Source of the DNA: Oscheius onirici
Taxonomy: Eukaryota; Nematoda; Chromadorea; Rhabditida; Rhabditidae
Assembly: GCA_932521025.1 (NCBI GenBank)
Contig: OW051471.1
Location: 7,502,001 to 7,566,000, forward strand
DNA: 64,000 nt
Reading direction: 5' to 3'
Below are positions 19,867 to 31,171 of the stretch, in pieces (position 1 is the first letter of the stretch; each line of letters starts with the position of its first letter). The position numbers and the translations under genes are program-made. The notes under the pieces were generated by a model. It saw nothing but the letters and a program-made list of their open reading frames with translations, was not told where the DNA came from and made no database searches.

Positions 19867-22381
19867 AGCAAATGTTGATTAGGAAGACCGTATCTGCTCC
19901 TTTCGGCGACTTTTCCACCCATGTAGTCTATCATCTCTTGTAATCTATCATCCACTTTCATCTTCGTGTTCGGTAAACCAACATTATCAACTTACTATTA
20001 AATAGAGTTTACTCGATTTGCAAAAGCCGTGTACGGAACGGAGAGATTTGTTGCTTAATAGCAGCAGCCAAGCCGGTAACAAACAGCTCGAACCGTAGAG
20101 CTAACCTCGAACGTAAAGAAAGAAAGTAGCCGCATCCATCTGTCAGTTTCATTTTTTTTGCAATGGATAGCGTATTGATAGCATTGGTGGCCACTGAAAA
20201 TTATTCTTTCACTCAAACCACCAGATCTTGGACATTAACTGTGACTATAGTGATAGAAGATTTACAAAACGACTCGAAACACCAATTGAAGTTATAGCTC
20301 AAAACATTTAAAAACAGTGGGAACTAGCTGACCTTGGAGAGCGTGGACGGTATCTGACTAATTGAACTAGCAAGGAATCTCGAATCGGAGAAAAGAGTTG
20401 TGAAGTTTTGTGGAGGCTTTATTTCAGGAGCTGAAACAATGACGAAAAGAGCGGATCAATAGATTTATCCGTTTGACATTTTGTTTTAAAAAACTCAACG
20501 TAGCCAGTCCCTAAACACCTTGACACCGCCTCAGTCAACCAATGCCCAATTTGCTAGTCACTCCAGAGAGATCCTTACCGAAACCCGAATCGGCCCTCGG
20601 GCGGAAGACTGGAGCTTTCGAATCCGGGTTGCTCGGGACAAACCCAGATCCTAGTCAAGGTGTAAAGAGAAAGGGAACTGAGAGTTAAAGCACAATAGTT
20701 GGGTGGAATTTTGAAATAGTAACACCTGACATCATTTTAAAGAAGACGAGACCACAAGTGGACAACCGACGATACGATGACTTGTAAGAAAAGCTAGTTT
20801 CGTTTTATTAGTTTCGACAAGTCGAAAGATATAAGCTGGCAAGTCTTGACACGTTATGCCGTTAGACATGAGTTTTGAAATTTGGCTTGCTAGCATTCGA
20901 AGACTGTTTACTCATTGTCAGTTCACAACAATTTTATGGTCGATAATGGAAATATGCAGAGAGCGTTTTTTTTAAACTGATGTCTGATAACCGACGATTT
21001 CTTGAACTCGGCAGCTTGCCGCCAGACTGTTAGTTTCGCGAATTATACTGTCGAAGAACTCTTTCAAACGTTGTTGTCGCGCGAGTAAAAAGAAGTGCTT
21101 TGCAGGTCAGCAAACATCATATTTGCTCGGTCCACCGTTAGAACAGTTTGAAAAACATACTACAATTAACAACACAACGGTATTTTTTTTCAACTGTTGG
21201 CTTTGCTCAGAGCTGGAGACCAGATTGTCACCAAACATCTTCAGTTCATTTTTGCCCTGTTTACACGATAGTTTTTTTCCTTTGCGTCTTGCAAATCAAT
21301 TGTTTGGCTGAACTTGTACGAATAGCTTCGAATGCCAGATAGTCTGAATCGAAAGATGATCACTGTTCCTCTGCCAAGGAGTTCCCCTTCGTTTGTTGAC
21401 ACCGTCTAGTCCATTGGTCCTTCCTTGATCTTGACTGTTTTCGGATCTCAAATTGAGTGAATCATCGCAAGAAAGGTGGTCAGTGAGGTCAAACAGACTC
21501 TGCAGAAGAACCGAATGAAATCCAAAACACCATTTTCACTTCCACTCCATCAAAGAATTGGATCAGAATGTATGATCGCTTATGCGCCAACGCCCGACCC
21601 GAACTTTATGATGCTGACTAACGTTTTATCAAAGAATCGCTGCAGGCCAGAGACGAGTCGAAGACGTAAAATAATATTTTCGTGGGTGCACGACAATAAG
21701 GCAGTGACACGGACGAAGACCATTCCACTGTGTGGTCTAAGCTCTAACCACATGTTCCATTTGAAAACATACTCGACTAGTTCGGTTCTCTCTTAATTTG
21801 TTTACCTCTGGGTTAATTTTAACCCACCTCTCAAATCTTTTTCCTCAAGCGGAAGTGAAAGTTAAGGTATTACAGAGCTACTGTTTGAACAAGCCAAACA
21901 CGCCTAAAACTCATAAATGTGCCCTGTGGTATTGACTCGTTGAGGAAGTGAGCGTGGACACAACTGACCATTCGGTAAGTTGACGGACTGTCTCCTAAGC
22001 TTGACTCAAATTCATTCTTTGACTTAACACCAAACAAATAACTGATTTTTGATGCAACAACATTCGGGGTCAATTGATCTGATTCGTATTATTCCACCCT
22101 CGCACAGCTTATTCCCAATACCAGACTGGTCGTAGAATTAGCATAAGCTTTATGTTTACTTTTGATCAGAATTCGATAAAGATCTACACCAAGTTCTCAT
22201 TTACGCGCATACAAATACTTGAGCATCTTAAAACGATAGTGACCTATTTGCTTTTGACAGAAACTTAGTGGGCGATCCTCAACAACGACATCTCGTCACC
22301 CGTGTGATCTTCATAATCTTTTGCGCGCCGAGGTGTTTTAACATCATTCGGGCTACTCGGCGGTGTCGAGGGCAGTCGCCC
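19867..22381. other. Intergenic, about 2.5 kb
   Basis: I find no supported gene. A 106-codon open frame at 21476-21796 has no splice context or recognisable motif. A GC-rich patch around 20570-20660 has partly self-complementary stretches (CGAATCGG and CGAATCCGG) but does not fold into a tRNA. The rest is unique AT-rich sequence, presumably with the exchanger promoter at the end. Confidence 0.3.
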
Positions 22382-24717
22382 ATGCGAATCTTGTTTGTGC
22401 TCGTGGGCTGTCTACTAGCTACCGTAGTCTGTAATATTCCTTCTTCCACTTTTGATCGAATTGAACGAAATGATGTCTCTCCAGACGAAATTGTCGACAT
22501 GGCTACTTACGAAGAATTGGAAGACATGTGTAAGATCAGAAGTGAATGGTCCATGTCTCGTAAGTTTTCTCTCTTTTACCTCTAACGAAAGTTTTTAGAG
22601 CGATGCATTTATGTGACAGTGAATAACGACGCCTGTGAAGGTGGAGGCTACACTTATTGGACGATGTACACTCAATGTACCGAGAGTATAGCTGGCAGAG
22701 TATGTTCAATCATCAGTTTGTGTAGAATATAAATCACAGGTTTTTGTATATATCGGATCAGTATTCTATATGGCAGCTCTTTTCCTACACGTTTCCGTTA
22801 CAGCAGACGACTTCTTCTCGCCCTGCATCGCGTCTATAGTTTCGCATTTGAAAATTTCGGAAACAGTGGCGGTAAGAGGAGAAATTGCAGTTATAAAGAC
22901 ATCATTAAGGGTGTAACGTTCCTTGCATTCGGAAATGGGGCTCCGGATATTTTTGGGTATGAGTCTTATCTGACAATTTCACATGTTCAGATCAATTGCT
23001 TCGATCCTCTCTTCAAAGAACCCCAAAGCTTCTTTGGCTTTAGGGTCTTTATTGGGTATTACAAACCGATCGTATGAATAAGAAAAAAAAAGTTTAGGAG
23101 GCGGACTTTACGTGACAACGATTGTTCTTGCAACAATTATCTTCAAAGCACGATCATTTCGTGTGAACATAACCTCCTCTATCCGAGAATATCTCTTCTA
23201 TGCAATTGCCGTCGGCTGGATACTGTTTATCTTCCTCCGAGGAAATACAGTTGTTCTCTACGAACCTTTGGGTATCTTTTGCGCCGAGTTCAACAATATC
23301 AAACTTTTTAGTCGATCTGGGCATCTACTTCTTATATGTTGTGGCAGTTATTGTTCTCCGTCTTGTCATGTCAAAAGTGAAACAAAGACGAGTCAAGAAG
23401 ACACAGCTGAAGGAAGTCAACGAAGGTTCGCGTAATATAGGAAAGCGTATGAAACTCAAATTAGGATCAACGGAAGTTTTGCCAAGAAATGATGCAAATA
23501 CACTTCACATTCCGGATAGACCTTCTCACGATGTTGAGGAACATTCCGAGGAATCGTCAGAAACAAGCGAGATTGACCGAGACGACGTCATCGTTCTTCA
23601 TCATCGAGTTCTTTCTCGTAAGAAGACTCTAGAAGCAAGACGTAAGTGGGCTACTTCAGCTGAATAACTTAAAAGTTTAGTCTCGATAAAGCCTCAAAAG
23701 ACTAAGCGACAGTGGCTATGGCAAGACATTGTGATTGAACCTTTGAAGCATGTGAATCCTTGGCCAGAAAGAGAAGAATGGTCTGAATCGAACTGGTTCG
23801 AGCGTTTCTTCATCATCCTCAAAATGCCCTGTCAATTCCTATTGAAGGCGAGTGTTCCTCGACAAGAAGACCCTTGGATCAAACCAATGTGTATGATCTA
23901 CCTTTTTCTTGCTCCTCAACTCATCTTGGGTGCTTTGAGTTGTAAGAATTTCTAACTTGAATGGAGTACTGTTAATTTTAGTTTGGACCACAATCCCGTT
24001 TGCTGGTTCCCCGCCGCTTTTCGTCTACGCTATCGGAATCTCTCTGATTTTCATGACGTTTGTCCTCATTTTCACCAACATGGACACACCTCCACGCTTC
24101 TACCAACAATTCTATTCCTACTTCGGCTTCGTCATGTCAATCGCCTGGATATACTTGGCATCTTCTGAAATTGTCGCCGTGATCACAATGATTGGAGTAG
24201 TCACAGGGCTTTCCTTCGAGTTCCTCGGACTCACAATTCTCGCCTGGAGCAACTGTATTGGAGACTTTGTTTCTGATTTGTCTGTCGTGAAGCAAGGATT
24301 CCCGCGTATGGCATGGGCAGCAGCCACAGGAGGCCCGTTGTTCAGTACGAGATTATTTTGTCCCATAATCTACTTTTTGTCTCAGATCTCTTGGTAGGAT
24401 TTGGTGTTCCGTTCGTCATCGCTACAGCTAAAGGAAGCAGCGTATCGGTAATATTTCTTTCACGAGCTTTTTTAAAAGCATCTTCTCAGATCGAATTTTC
24501 GACCCAACTTCGATTCTTGATCATCTTCATCTATATTGCAATCAGCGTTTCACTCATAGGTAGGTGAGACACTGTTTCCTTTGGGAATCCAATTTCAGCT
24601 CTGGTTCTTCAAAGATTCAATGTGACGAGATGGCATTCTCTGGCTCTGGTGATAGTCTATCTGATCTTCTTTGTCATCGTGGTTTTATGCGAAGCGGGAG
24701 TTATCAAATGGCAATGA
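22382..24717 (+). CDS. NCLX-type sodium/calcium exchanger (SLC8B1-like)
   Basis: The ATG at 22382 opens a signal-anchor segment, MRILFVLVGCLLATVVCNIP. After a cysteine-containing loop come two clusters of membrane spans. The first alpha repeat holds TADDFFSPCIASIVSHLKIS and GVTFLAFGNGAPDIFG. A long cytosolic loop (charged, about 23350-23660, with EEHSEESSETSEIDRDD) follows. The second alpha repeat holds LGLTILAWSNCIGDFVSDLS, then GFPRMAWAAATGGPLF and NLLVGFG. These are the ion-coordinating repeats of the cation/Ca2+ exchanger superfamily, and the GNGAPD form is characteristic of the NCLX branch (nematode ncx-6 to ncx-10 type). About 12 exons end ALVLQRFNVTRW...EAGVIKWQ, TGA 24715-24717. The acceptor before GVTF (CATTAAG) is atypical. 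Location (mitochondrial or plasma membrane) cannot be read from sequence. Confidence 0.9.
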
Positions 24718-26068
24718 TCTCTTTTTCTGAAAGAAACTGGTATATTTGTGGCAATACGATAGGTGTAAATAATTATTTTTCGTCTGACTCATCCATGGAA
24801 ATCCCAAATTCCCTACTGAATCAAGTTCAAATCCCGTTCCTTTTTGAATCATGTCCCGGGTCCATTCTTCTGATAATTTCCGTAGCGTCATGTCTATATT
24901 CTTCTCCAGAATGTCCAATATCGTAGTACTGCTGTGACTCTTAATCTTATGTACTTCTTCGATTTTTGAACTATGATACAGAGAGTATGGACTTGCAATG
25001 GCTTTCTTTCACGGGCTTATCAACTGTACTGTCAAAAATACAGAGGCGTACACAGAAACGGTCAAAATGTACGCTCTCGTTTGTCTAAATTAACATTCTA
25101 AAAGCTTATTTCTTGGAAGTTTTGCAAAAATATATTTACTGACGTATTTCCTTGTCAAACGTTAAATACGAGTAACGGTTTTATTGTTCAACAATCATAC
25201 TTTCTACGAATTCTGAATAAGCTGGACACTTCCTTGTGCAAGGAACAGTTTCACTGGTAAATGTTTTCGATTCTAAAATGTCTATTCATTTCGGAGAATA
25301 CAGAATCTGAAGGAAGTCTGTCTACTAGTGTTACTGATCTGTCTCGTTCTTGGTGCTCCCGAAAGAGGTCATTCCAAATCCCTGAGTCACGCAGATAGAC
25401 GGATTATACAATAGAAACCCTTCTCTCAAGACCCTATGTATCTTTAAACATTTGTGGCACATGGGTTGTATTCTTCGCAGCTCCTTGTCAGCAAAAAAAC
25501 GTCGTTCCGTGACATCAATTGTTGTCTTCTTTTGTCAAAAAACACGACATCTACGTTAGATGACTAATCCGTGTCTCTTGTTTTGAGCGACATTTTCATA
25601 GAATACGGGTACATAAGGGTTGGAGAAGAGCAGAGAAAGAGTCTCGATCAGAAGGAATATCGGCTCATCTTTACGCTCCTCTTCTCGATTGCGGTCATTA
25701 AAAAATTCTGTTATTCATTCGGTAGCAAATCGACCACGTTCTTCGCTTACTTTTTCGAGGTTCGCTTAGTTTGAGCAGAAGTCTTTGACTGATTGTATTA
25801 CTTCTAACTGTTTGTTAGAAAACTCTATGTAGATGCAACTTTTATTTGTTGAATCAAAAGCAAAGACCGATTTTACTTGTGTTCCTTAAAACATCAAGGA
25901 AGTTACACGATTCGAGGTTTTGCCTGCCTACTTTTGTGTCAATAATCTCTGAACAATTTGTAAGTCAAGTTTGCAGTTCTTCCAATCACTTCCAAAACCT
26001 TCCGTACCTTTTCCAGTGATTCAGTTTCGTAGTTGGAAAGCAGACGAAACGTTCTATTTTCAGTGAGG
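24718..26068. other. Intergenic, about 1.35 kb
   Basis: No gene is supported. A short open frame at 25571-25774 has no family resemblance. The sequence is AT-rich, and TTTTCAG about 5 bp before the next ATG suggests a trans-splice acceptor for the downstream receptor. Confidence 0.3.
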
Positions 26069-27590
26069 ATGACTTACCTCGAAACGCAGCCGATGGTCGT
26101 TCTCTACGAGACCCAAGTAGCGGCTCTAATCATATTTTTCGTAAGTTGGTCGTCGAAATCGCTGAAAACAGTTTCAGCTGAGTTTGGTCGGAGTCTGTGC
26201 TAACTTTACAGTAGCCTTTTTTACGAGAAAATTGCCCACAATGAACAACCCTTTCGGGAAATTGACAGCCAGTCAGGCAGTTGCTGAGACCGTTCTCTGT
26301 ACCACGTTCACCGTCTACTTCGCCCCAATGATGATGTTGTAAGTCGCCAAGATCAGCATCTATCTGATCAAAAATTAAGGGACAGCCAGTGGATGATCGC
26401 TAATTCCGCCCAGGCCGGATTCATTAATCTTGTCTGCTACGATATTTGCATTTGGTCGCATCTATTCATCTCGCTAAATCGGCTCGTCGCTATTGTCTTT
26501 CCTCTTCATTACGACCGGATTTTCTCGTGAGTCAGCCAACATTTTAAAATACTGTAACGTAATCGTAACAAGTAAGAGTTTTACCGAGAAAGACACCCAC
26601 CTCAGAGCAAAGAATAGTTTGTTTTTGTGATCCAACAAATGGCAGAAAATGCAATCACTAAAGTTGAAATACTGTTTACTGGCGAAAGCATCTTTAATGC
26701 CGTCTATTTCAGGGTGTTTATCTGAAATGAGCTAAAAACTTATAGGTTTCGGTTACAGTAACTGTCAAATGCTAGCCAATTTTAGAAAGCGGAACACTCA
26801 GCTCTGCATCGGATTCTCCTGGACCACAGCCATCATCACGGCCGTTTGTCTGTACAAACTCAGTAAGGCCTATATCAGAACATCTGTTAACGGCTTTCAG
26901 ACATCTGTGACTTCTACTACTCGCATCAGTTTTGGGCGTTCGTCTTCACGACCAGCGATGTAAGTTCCTTTGGTGAAGTATGCCCAACCCGTGATATAGG
27001 TTTGCAGCTTCATCTCGTGGAACATTGACTTCTACAAAGATATATCGATCGTTCTTGTCATCGGAGTTGTAGATCTTTTCACCATTTACACCGTACACCG
27101 TACTGCTAAACAGGTGCAATTGAAATGAGGTCATTGACCAGAATCTTTCATAGGTGTCAATCAGCTCCCACATGCAGCGTCAGCGCCGAAAGAAGGAAGT
27201 CAACTTTTTGAAACAGGCTTGTCTGCAAGGAGTCGTCTTTGTCGTCGAGCTTCTTACCTACTTCATCTACGCCTGGAAGTTCCAAACTCGCTGGGTCGTC
27301 TTCTCGCTAACCACTTTCGCATGGATTACAGTACATACTCTTGACGGGTAGCTCTATCTCCAGTCTCTATAGAACCGACTATTCAGAATTATCATCATTT
27401 CGTTCAATCGGGAGTTCCGCAAGCTGGTCACCACTCCTTTCAAGAAGCTCTGTATGTTGAAAAGAAAAGTAAACTGCTGCAATTTTCAGATCTTTCAGGT
27501 AGCAGCACATCGGAGAGACCACAGGAACATGGGGAAACTGGAGTTACACCTGTTTCACGCGAGGCCACTTCCGCATATCGCGCTAACTGA
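26069..27590 (+). CDS. Srx-type seven-transmembrane chemoreceptor
   Basis: This is a third Srx-like gene. MTYLETQPMVVLYETQVAAL starts at 26069. The exons encode TRKLPTMNNPFGKLTASQAV, CYDICIWSHLFISLNRLVAI, NTQLCIGFSWTTAIIT, DISIVLVIGVVDLFTIYTVH, KEVNFLKQACLQGVVFVVEL, TTFAWITVHTLDG, and the tail SFNREFRKLVTTPFKKLY ending SAYRAN, TGA 27588-27590. Compared with the other two copies, the intron after FLKQ is absent here, and a second intron interrupts MMML/DSQW. The intron after DRIFS (26527 to about 26785) is unusually long (about 260 nt). The reading frame is intact. It is less similar to the first two copies than they are to each other. Confidence 0.8.
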
Positions 27591-28195
27591 TTCTGCACTC
27601 AATTGATACTTTGTACACTTTCTCAAATAAATCTCTTCTTATACAGACAAGAAATGATCTTGCGTTCATTACGCGTTTGAAGAAAGAAACCTGTAAAACA
27701 AAATGATAGGCTGGTCGGAGTAGTGGAGCAACTGATTCCTATGCCCTCGTGTGATCCTTTCATTCAGACCGCCTGGCTGTCTTCTTCGCAATTAGCACTC
27801 CTCAAATTGGTAGTTTTGCATACACTGATCGAGACAAATTGTCTCTAGTTACGTTTACTAACTCGTTCAAGAACAGCCAGGGAAAACAACCATGTTCCGT
27901 GTTCTGCGAACAGGCCTAATTTATAGTCACTGACGCTCCAAATCAAGAGGCTACATCTAATGATGGTTTTTTTACTCACCGCTCAAAAGACCTTTGTTGC
28001 CAAGTAATTATCCTCTTTTTTCTTTTCTCTTGATAGATCGGAACCACACTTCAGCCACGTTCATGAATCAGACAGAACTCGTGAGAGTCAACGTTTCGCA
28101 TCACATTTTTCCAGTGGAATTGATTAACCCTTTGTATAGTTAACTAGAACACTTCTCTCGATAAGATTCCACTTCATTAAATTGTTTGTATTTAG
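27591..28195. other. Intergenic with a possible small upstream exon
   Basis: An AATAAA at about 27628 probably ends the Srx gene. Near the 3' end, ATG at 28063 (MNQTEL) is followed by a good donor (GTGAGAG), and GTATTTAG ends at 28195 just before the next ATG. The following receptor could therefore have an extra six-residue first exon. Confidence 0.35.
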
Positions 28196-29400
28196 ATGGG
28201 ATTTTCTGATCTTGAGCAAGGAAATTGCAACGACGCCTTGAACTACTACAACTCGTATGCCATCAAGCTGATCGAACTTGTCCACATAATTATGTGTGTA
28301 TCGTCAATTATAATATCGTTTTTGTTTTACTACTACTGCAGTCAATACTTCTACTTTCACAAAAACTGCAGAATCCTAATATTGTTCATATTGACGACCA
28401 ATCTTGTCCACGGCCTATCATTCGCTCTAACACAGGTGATGTAAATAGTAAGAGAGCTCTTACTTTTTACTTTTAGGGACAACATCTGGTCCGTATATTC
28501 ATAGTTTCCAATCCTTGTGACCTTCTTACTAGTAATCGAATTTGTTTTGTACTCCGATTTCCCGCTCATCTCTGCACAATTATGTACGTCATGGTACAAG
28601 CAGCTGTGGCTCTCGAAAGATGTTCTGCCGTTTTTTGGTCGAGAAGGTACGAAAAGATGGGTTCTCATCTCGGATGTCTGCTCGTCGTAGCAGTGGTATG
28701 TGAAAAACTTAGATCATTCATTTTCAAAGCTATTCAGATATCCGTCTCGGTGCCTATATCAGTCCTTGTTTTATTGAAATGGGATTTGTCCGACACCACC
28801 CCGTTCTGCTCAAATGTTAATGTTGATACGTACCAGGACATGTATTCGTTAATTTGCTTCTACAATACGGCTGTCAGTCTTATCAGTTTGCTCATTTTCG
28901 TCTATACGAGGTTCTACAACAAACAACAACTCAAACGGTTAGTATTACTTTTTCTTAGTTAAGAAAGACTTCAGAAGAGATCTGAATGTTTCACATCGTT
29001 ACCAACTACAAGAAAATGAGAATGTGTTCAAAATTCTCTATCCGGAGATTGGATTCTATTTCACATTTTACGTCTTCTACGCGTCCTGTAACATCATATC
29101 ATATCAAGTCCACAATATAGTGGACACGCGCAACGATTTTCGAGTATTCATGGCTGCTATCAACGTGAGTTGTTGTCGTTCTCCTCCAATTAGACAAATA
29201 TTCAGACCATTCCCTACTATTCATTTTTGTCGCCGTCTGTCATGTGGTGGAGACTGAAACGGTCTCGGCTAGAGAGGAAAACAGCAGTTGTTGAGATGAC
29301 AACCACGAAACAATGCGACGTGATGAAAGCATACTTTGAAACGTTAGAAGCACAATGGGGAGGAGAGAAAGAAAAGAAAAGTTTACCTTCAAGTTATTGA
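28196..29400 (+). CDS. Serpentine receptor of the Sra/Srab/Sre superfamily
   Basis: MGFSDLEQGNCNDALNYYNS begins a receptor with spans IELVHIIMCVSSIIISFLFY, ILILFILTTNLVHGLSFALT, a Cys-containing loop NPCDLLTSNRICFVLRFPAH, and a third span with the motif AVALERCSAVFWSRRYEKMG. Later segments are ISVSVPISVLVLL, SLICFYNTAVSLISLLIFVY, IGFYFTFYVFYASCNIISYQ and TIPYYSFLSPSVMWW. The tail ends AYFETLEAQWGGEKEKK, TGA 29398-29400. The (L)ER...YE motif and the tail YFxxLxxQW are shared with the tandem Sre-like array at 35-47 kb, so it looks like an outgroup member of that superfamily. Expected role: chemosensory receptor. The reading frame is intact. The start could instead lie at 28063 with an extra intron. 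Confidence 0.75.
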
Positions 29401-29417
29401 AAACAAGAAATGACTAT

Positions 29418-29768
29418 TTATCTCTTTGTAGTGGCAACTGTACTGGTGTTTTCCGGAGACATTTGAGGGCAATACCACCACTGTGACTTTCCGCAAAAGC
29501 CGTCGAGTTTCTTGCACTGTTTCTTGCAATCCGAGGACGATAAAAACGGTTGAATGAGAATCGGCGATCCTCCCTTCACTCGAGTGTAACAGTTCTCCAA
29601 AGTCCTTACGTTGCAGTCAATGGGACAGTGTTCCTCACAGCTTTGTTCATCTGGGAAGAATGTAAAAATCGGTGTAGGCGCTCGAAAGTCCATTGAAGGA
29701 ACACTGTCGCTCAAGACGAATGATAGAAGGAAAAGACCGAACGACAGAAAGAACAGAGTCGATGTCAT
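29418..29768 (-). CDS. Small secreted cysteine-rich protein, family unknown
   Basis: A single uninterrupted minus-strand frame from ATG (29766-29768) to TAA (29418-29420) encodes 116 residues. It begins with a strong signal peptide, MTSTLFFLSFGLFLLSFVLS, followed by a short mature protein with eight cysteines. These are spaced CEEHCPIDC, a later single C, DCKKQCKKLDGFC and a final YCPQ. A Thr/Ser tail follows. Eight cysteines in about 95 residues suggest a disulphide-stabilised extracellular domain, but the spacing does not match ShK, kunitz or EGF patterns I know. It is convergent with the upstream receptor gene (17 bp between stops) and lies just 3' of the cuticle collagen on the same strand. 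An extracellular or cuticular role is only a guess. Confidence 0.65.
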   Translation of the reverse strand: MTSTLFFLSFGLFLLSFVLSDSVPSMDFRAPTPIFTFFPDEQSCEEHCPIDCNVRTLENCYTRVKGGSPILIQPFLSSSDCKKQCKKLDGFCGKSQWWYCPQMSPENTSTVATTKR

Positions 29769-29931
29769 AACTAGCTTTTGTTGTTGTTCGGTACATTTAT
29801 AACATTTCGCGGTAGAATTAGTGTGCAAGGCCGCTTTGCAACGTTGATTGTTATGATGATGTTTGGCTTCATGACAAATGAACCAATGGCTAAGTATCCA
29901 TGAATTCAACAAGTATTGTTCCTGAGAAAAA

Positions 29932-29937
29932 TTTATT
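29932..29937 (-). terminator. Polyadenylation signal of the cuticle collagen
   Basis: AATAAA on the minus strand lies 25 nt after the collagen stop codon at 29963, so the collagen 3' UTR is short and ends before the next minus-strand gene. Confidence 0.6.
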
Positions 29938-29962
29938 TGTGATATGCAATTTGAGAGTCGAT

Positions 29963-31070
29963 TTAATATCCCGGGGCAGTGCGGGGAGGAGGACAGTGGT
30001 CGCAAGCGCCCTTGTTTCCTTCAGCTCCGTCTTCTCCAGGATTTCCGGGCTGTCCGGGAGCTCCAGGCTGTCCATCGCTTCCGGCATCTCCGGGGGGACC
30101 AGGAGGTCCAGGGTTGCTTCCAGATCCAGATGAACCAGGCTGTCCTGGAGGTCCAGGTGGTCCCTTAGGTCCAGGAGGACCAGCAGGTCCGGGAGTGCCA
30201 GGAGCGTCGATAACCTGTCCAGGTGCTCCGGGCTGTCCATTGGGTCCGGGCTGCCCATCGTTTCCTGGGGGTCCAGCAGGGCCAGGAGGTCCAGGAGGTC
30301 CTAAAACAGTTAAACTTCAATATTAGTCATACCAGGCTGAGCAGATCCGCCACTCTGACCAGGTTGTCCAGGGTTTCCGTTGGGTCCCTTGGGTCCGGGG
30401 TTTCCAGCGGGTCCGGCAGGACCAGCGGGGCAGTCGAAGCAGAAATCTTCAGCAGATGGATGAGCATCGGGAGCGGCATCAGATCCAGGCTGGCCATCGT
30501 TACCGGGCTGTCCGTCGTTTCCGGGGGCTCCGTCATTTCCTATTGGTTTTCAGTTAAGGCAATTTGAAAAAGTATTACCAGGTTGTCCAGCGGGTCCAGG
30601 AGCACCTGTACCGCAAGAGCAGCAGCTTCCTCCAGCCGTCTGTTGATGGTTCTCGACGGGAGCAGTGTAAGTGTTTCCGCCTCCGTAAGCATCAGCCTGT
30701 CGAACAACAGCCCTTCTGCGGGCGGCAACACGTCCATGTTGACCTCCAGCAGCTCGACGACGAACAACAGCCTCACGCTTCAGACGACCTCCAGCTCCGG
30801 CAGCAGACTCGAACTAAAAGAAGATTTTATGGAAAGATCGGAAAGCAATTTCACCCTCTTGTACTCATCCCAGAGACCGTCGGTTCTGTGGTGACAGAAG
30901 TCGACTTCGACCTGAAGAGAAGATTGAACATGCTGCATGTAGTTGTAGAGCATTGGGACAGCCACTATGGCAGTCAGAGTGGCCACAGTGGAGATGGCAA
31001 TTCCGAAGAAGGCCAACTTCCTGAGACTCTCAGTCTCTGCCGCGACGGACTTGGGATCCTCTGACGACAT
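29963..31070 (-). CDS. Nematode cuticle collagen
   Basis: The minus strand starts at 31070 with [20 protein letters not shown]. The nematode cuticle collagen N-terminal domain follows ([48 protein letters not shown]). A basic stretch with a subtilisin-like cleavage site (GRLKREAVV) and cysteines (GGSCCSCG) comes next. The Gly-X-Y blocks follow, interrupted by a short non-helical segment with FCFDCP, and a final cysteine pair (CDHCPPP) precedes the TAA at 29963. Four exons are joined by three short introns (about 30816-30856, 30540-30578 and 30302-30335). The protein is about 320 residues, the usual size. These collagens are secreted by the hypodermis, cleaved and cross-linked in the cuticle. 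Codon use is strongly biased, as expected of a highly expressed gene. Confidence 0.95.
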
Positions 31071-31162
31071 CTAAATTCGGAAGTTTTGTAAAAGGTGAAA
31101 AGGGAGTGGTTACCCTGTTCCCCGGGGAGCGAAGATGCGATACTGCCTTTTCACCTTGATGT

Positions 31163-31171
31163 CCTTTTATA
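31163..31171 (-). promoter_or_regulatory. TATA box of the cuticle collagen gene
   Basis: On the minus strand the sequence reads TATAAAAGG, 92 bp upstream of the collagen ATG. Cuticle collagen genes are expressed in strong pulses at moults, and a TATA promoter fits. This assignment rests on position and sequence only. Confidence 0.5.

Noticed and set aside
20570-20660. tRNA-like TTCGAATCC sequence
   Set aside because: The flanks do not pair into a T arm or acceptor stem, and no anticodon arm is found at the right distance.
21476-21796. 106-codon open frame in a 2.5-kb spacer
   Set aside because: No recognisable motif, no splice signals matching a gene model, and composition like the surrounding non-coding DNA.
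29979-30567. Plus-strand open frames rich in Gly/Pro/Ser
   Set aside because: They are antisense shadows of the Gly-X-Y repeats of the minus-strand collagen.
30583-31064. Plus-strand frames opposite the collagen N-terminus
   Set aside because: Antisense shadows with no promoter, splice logic or family resemblance.
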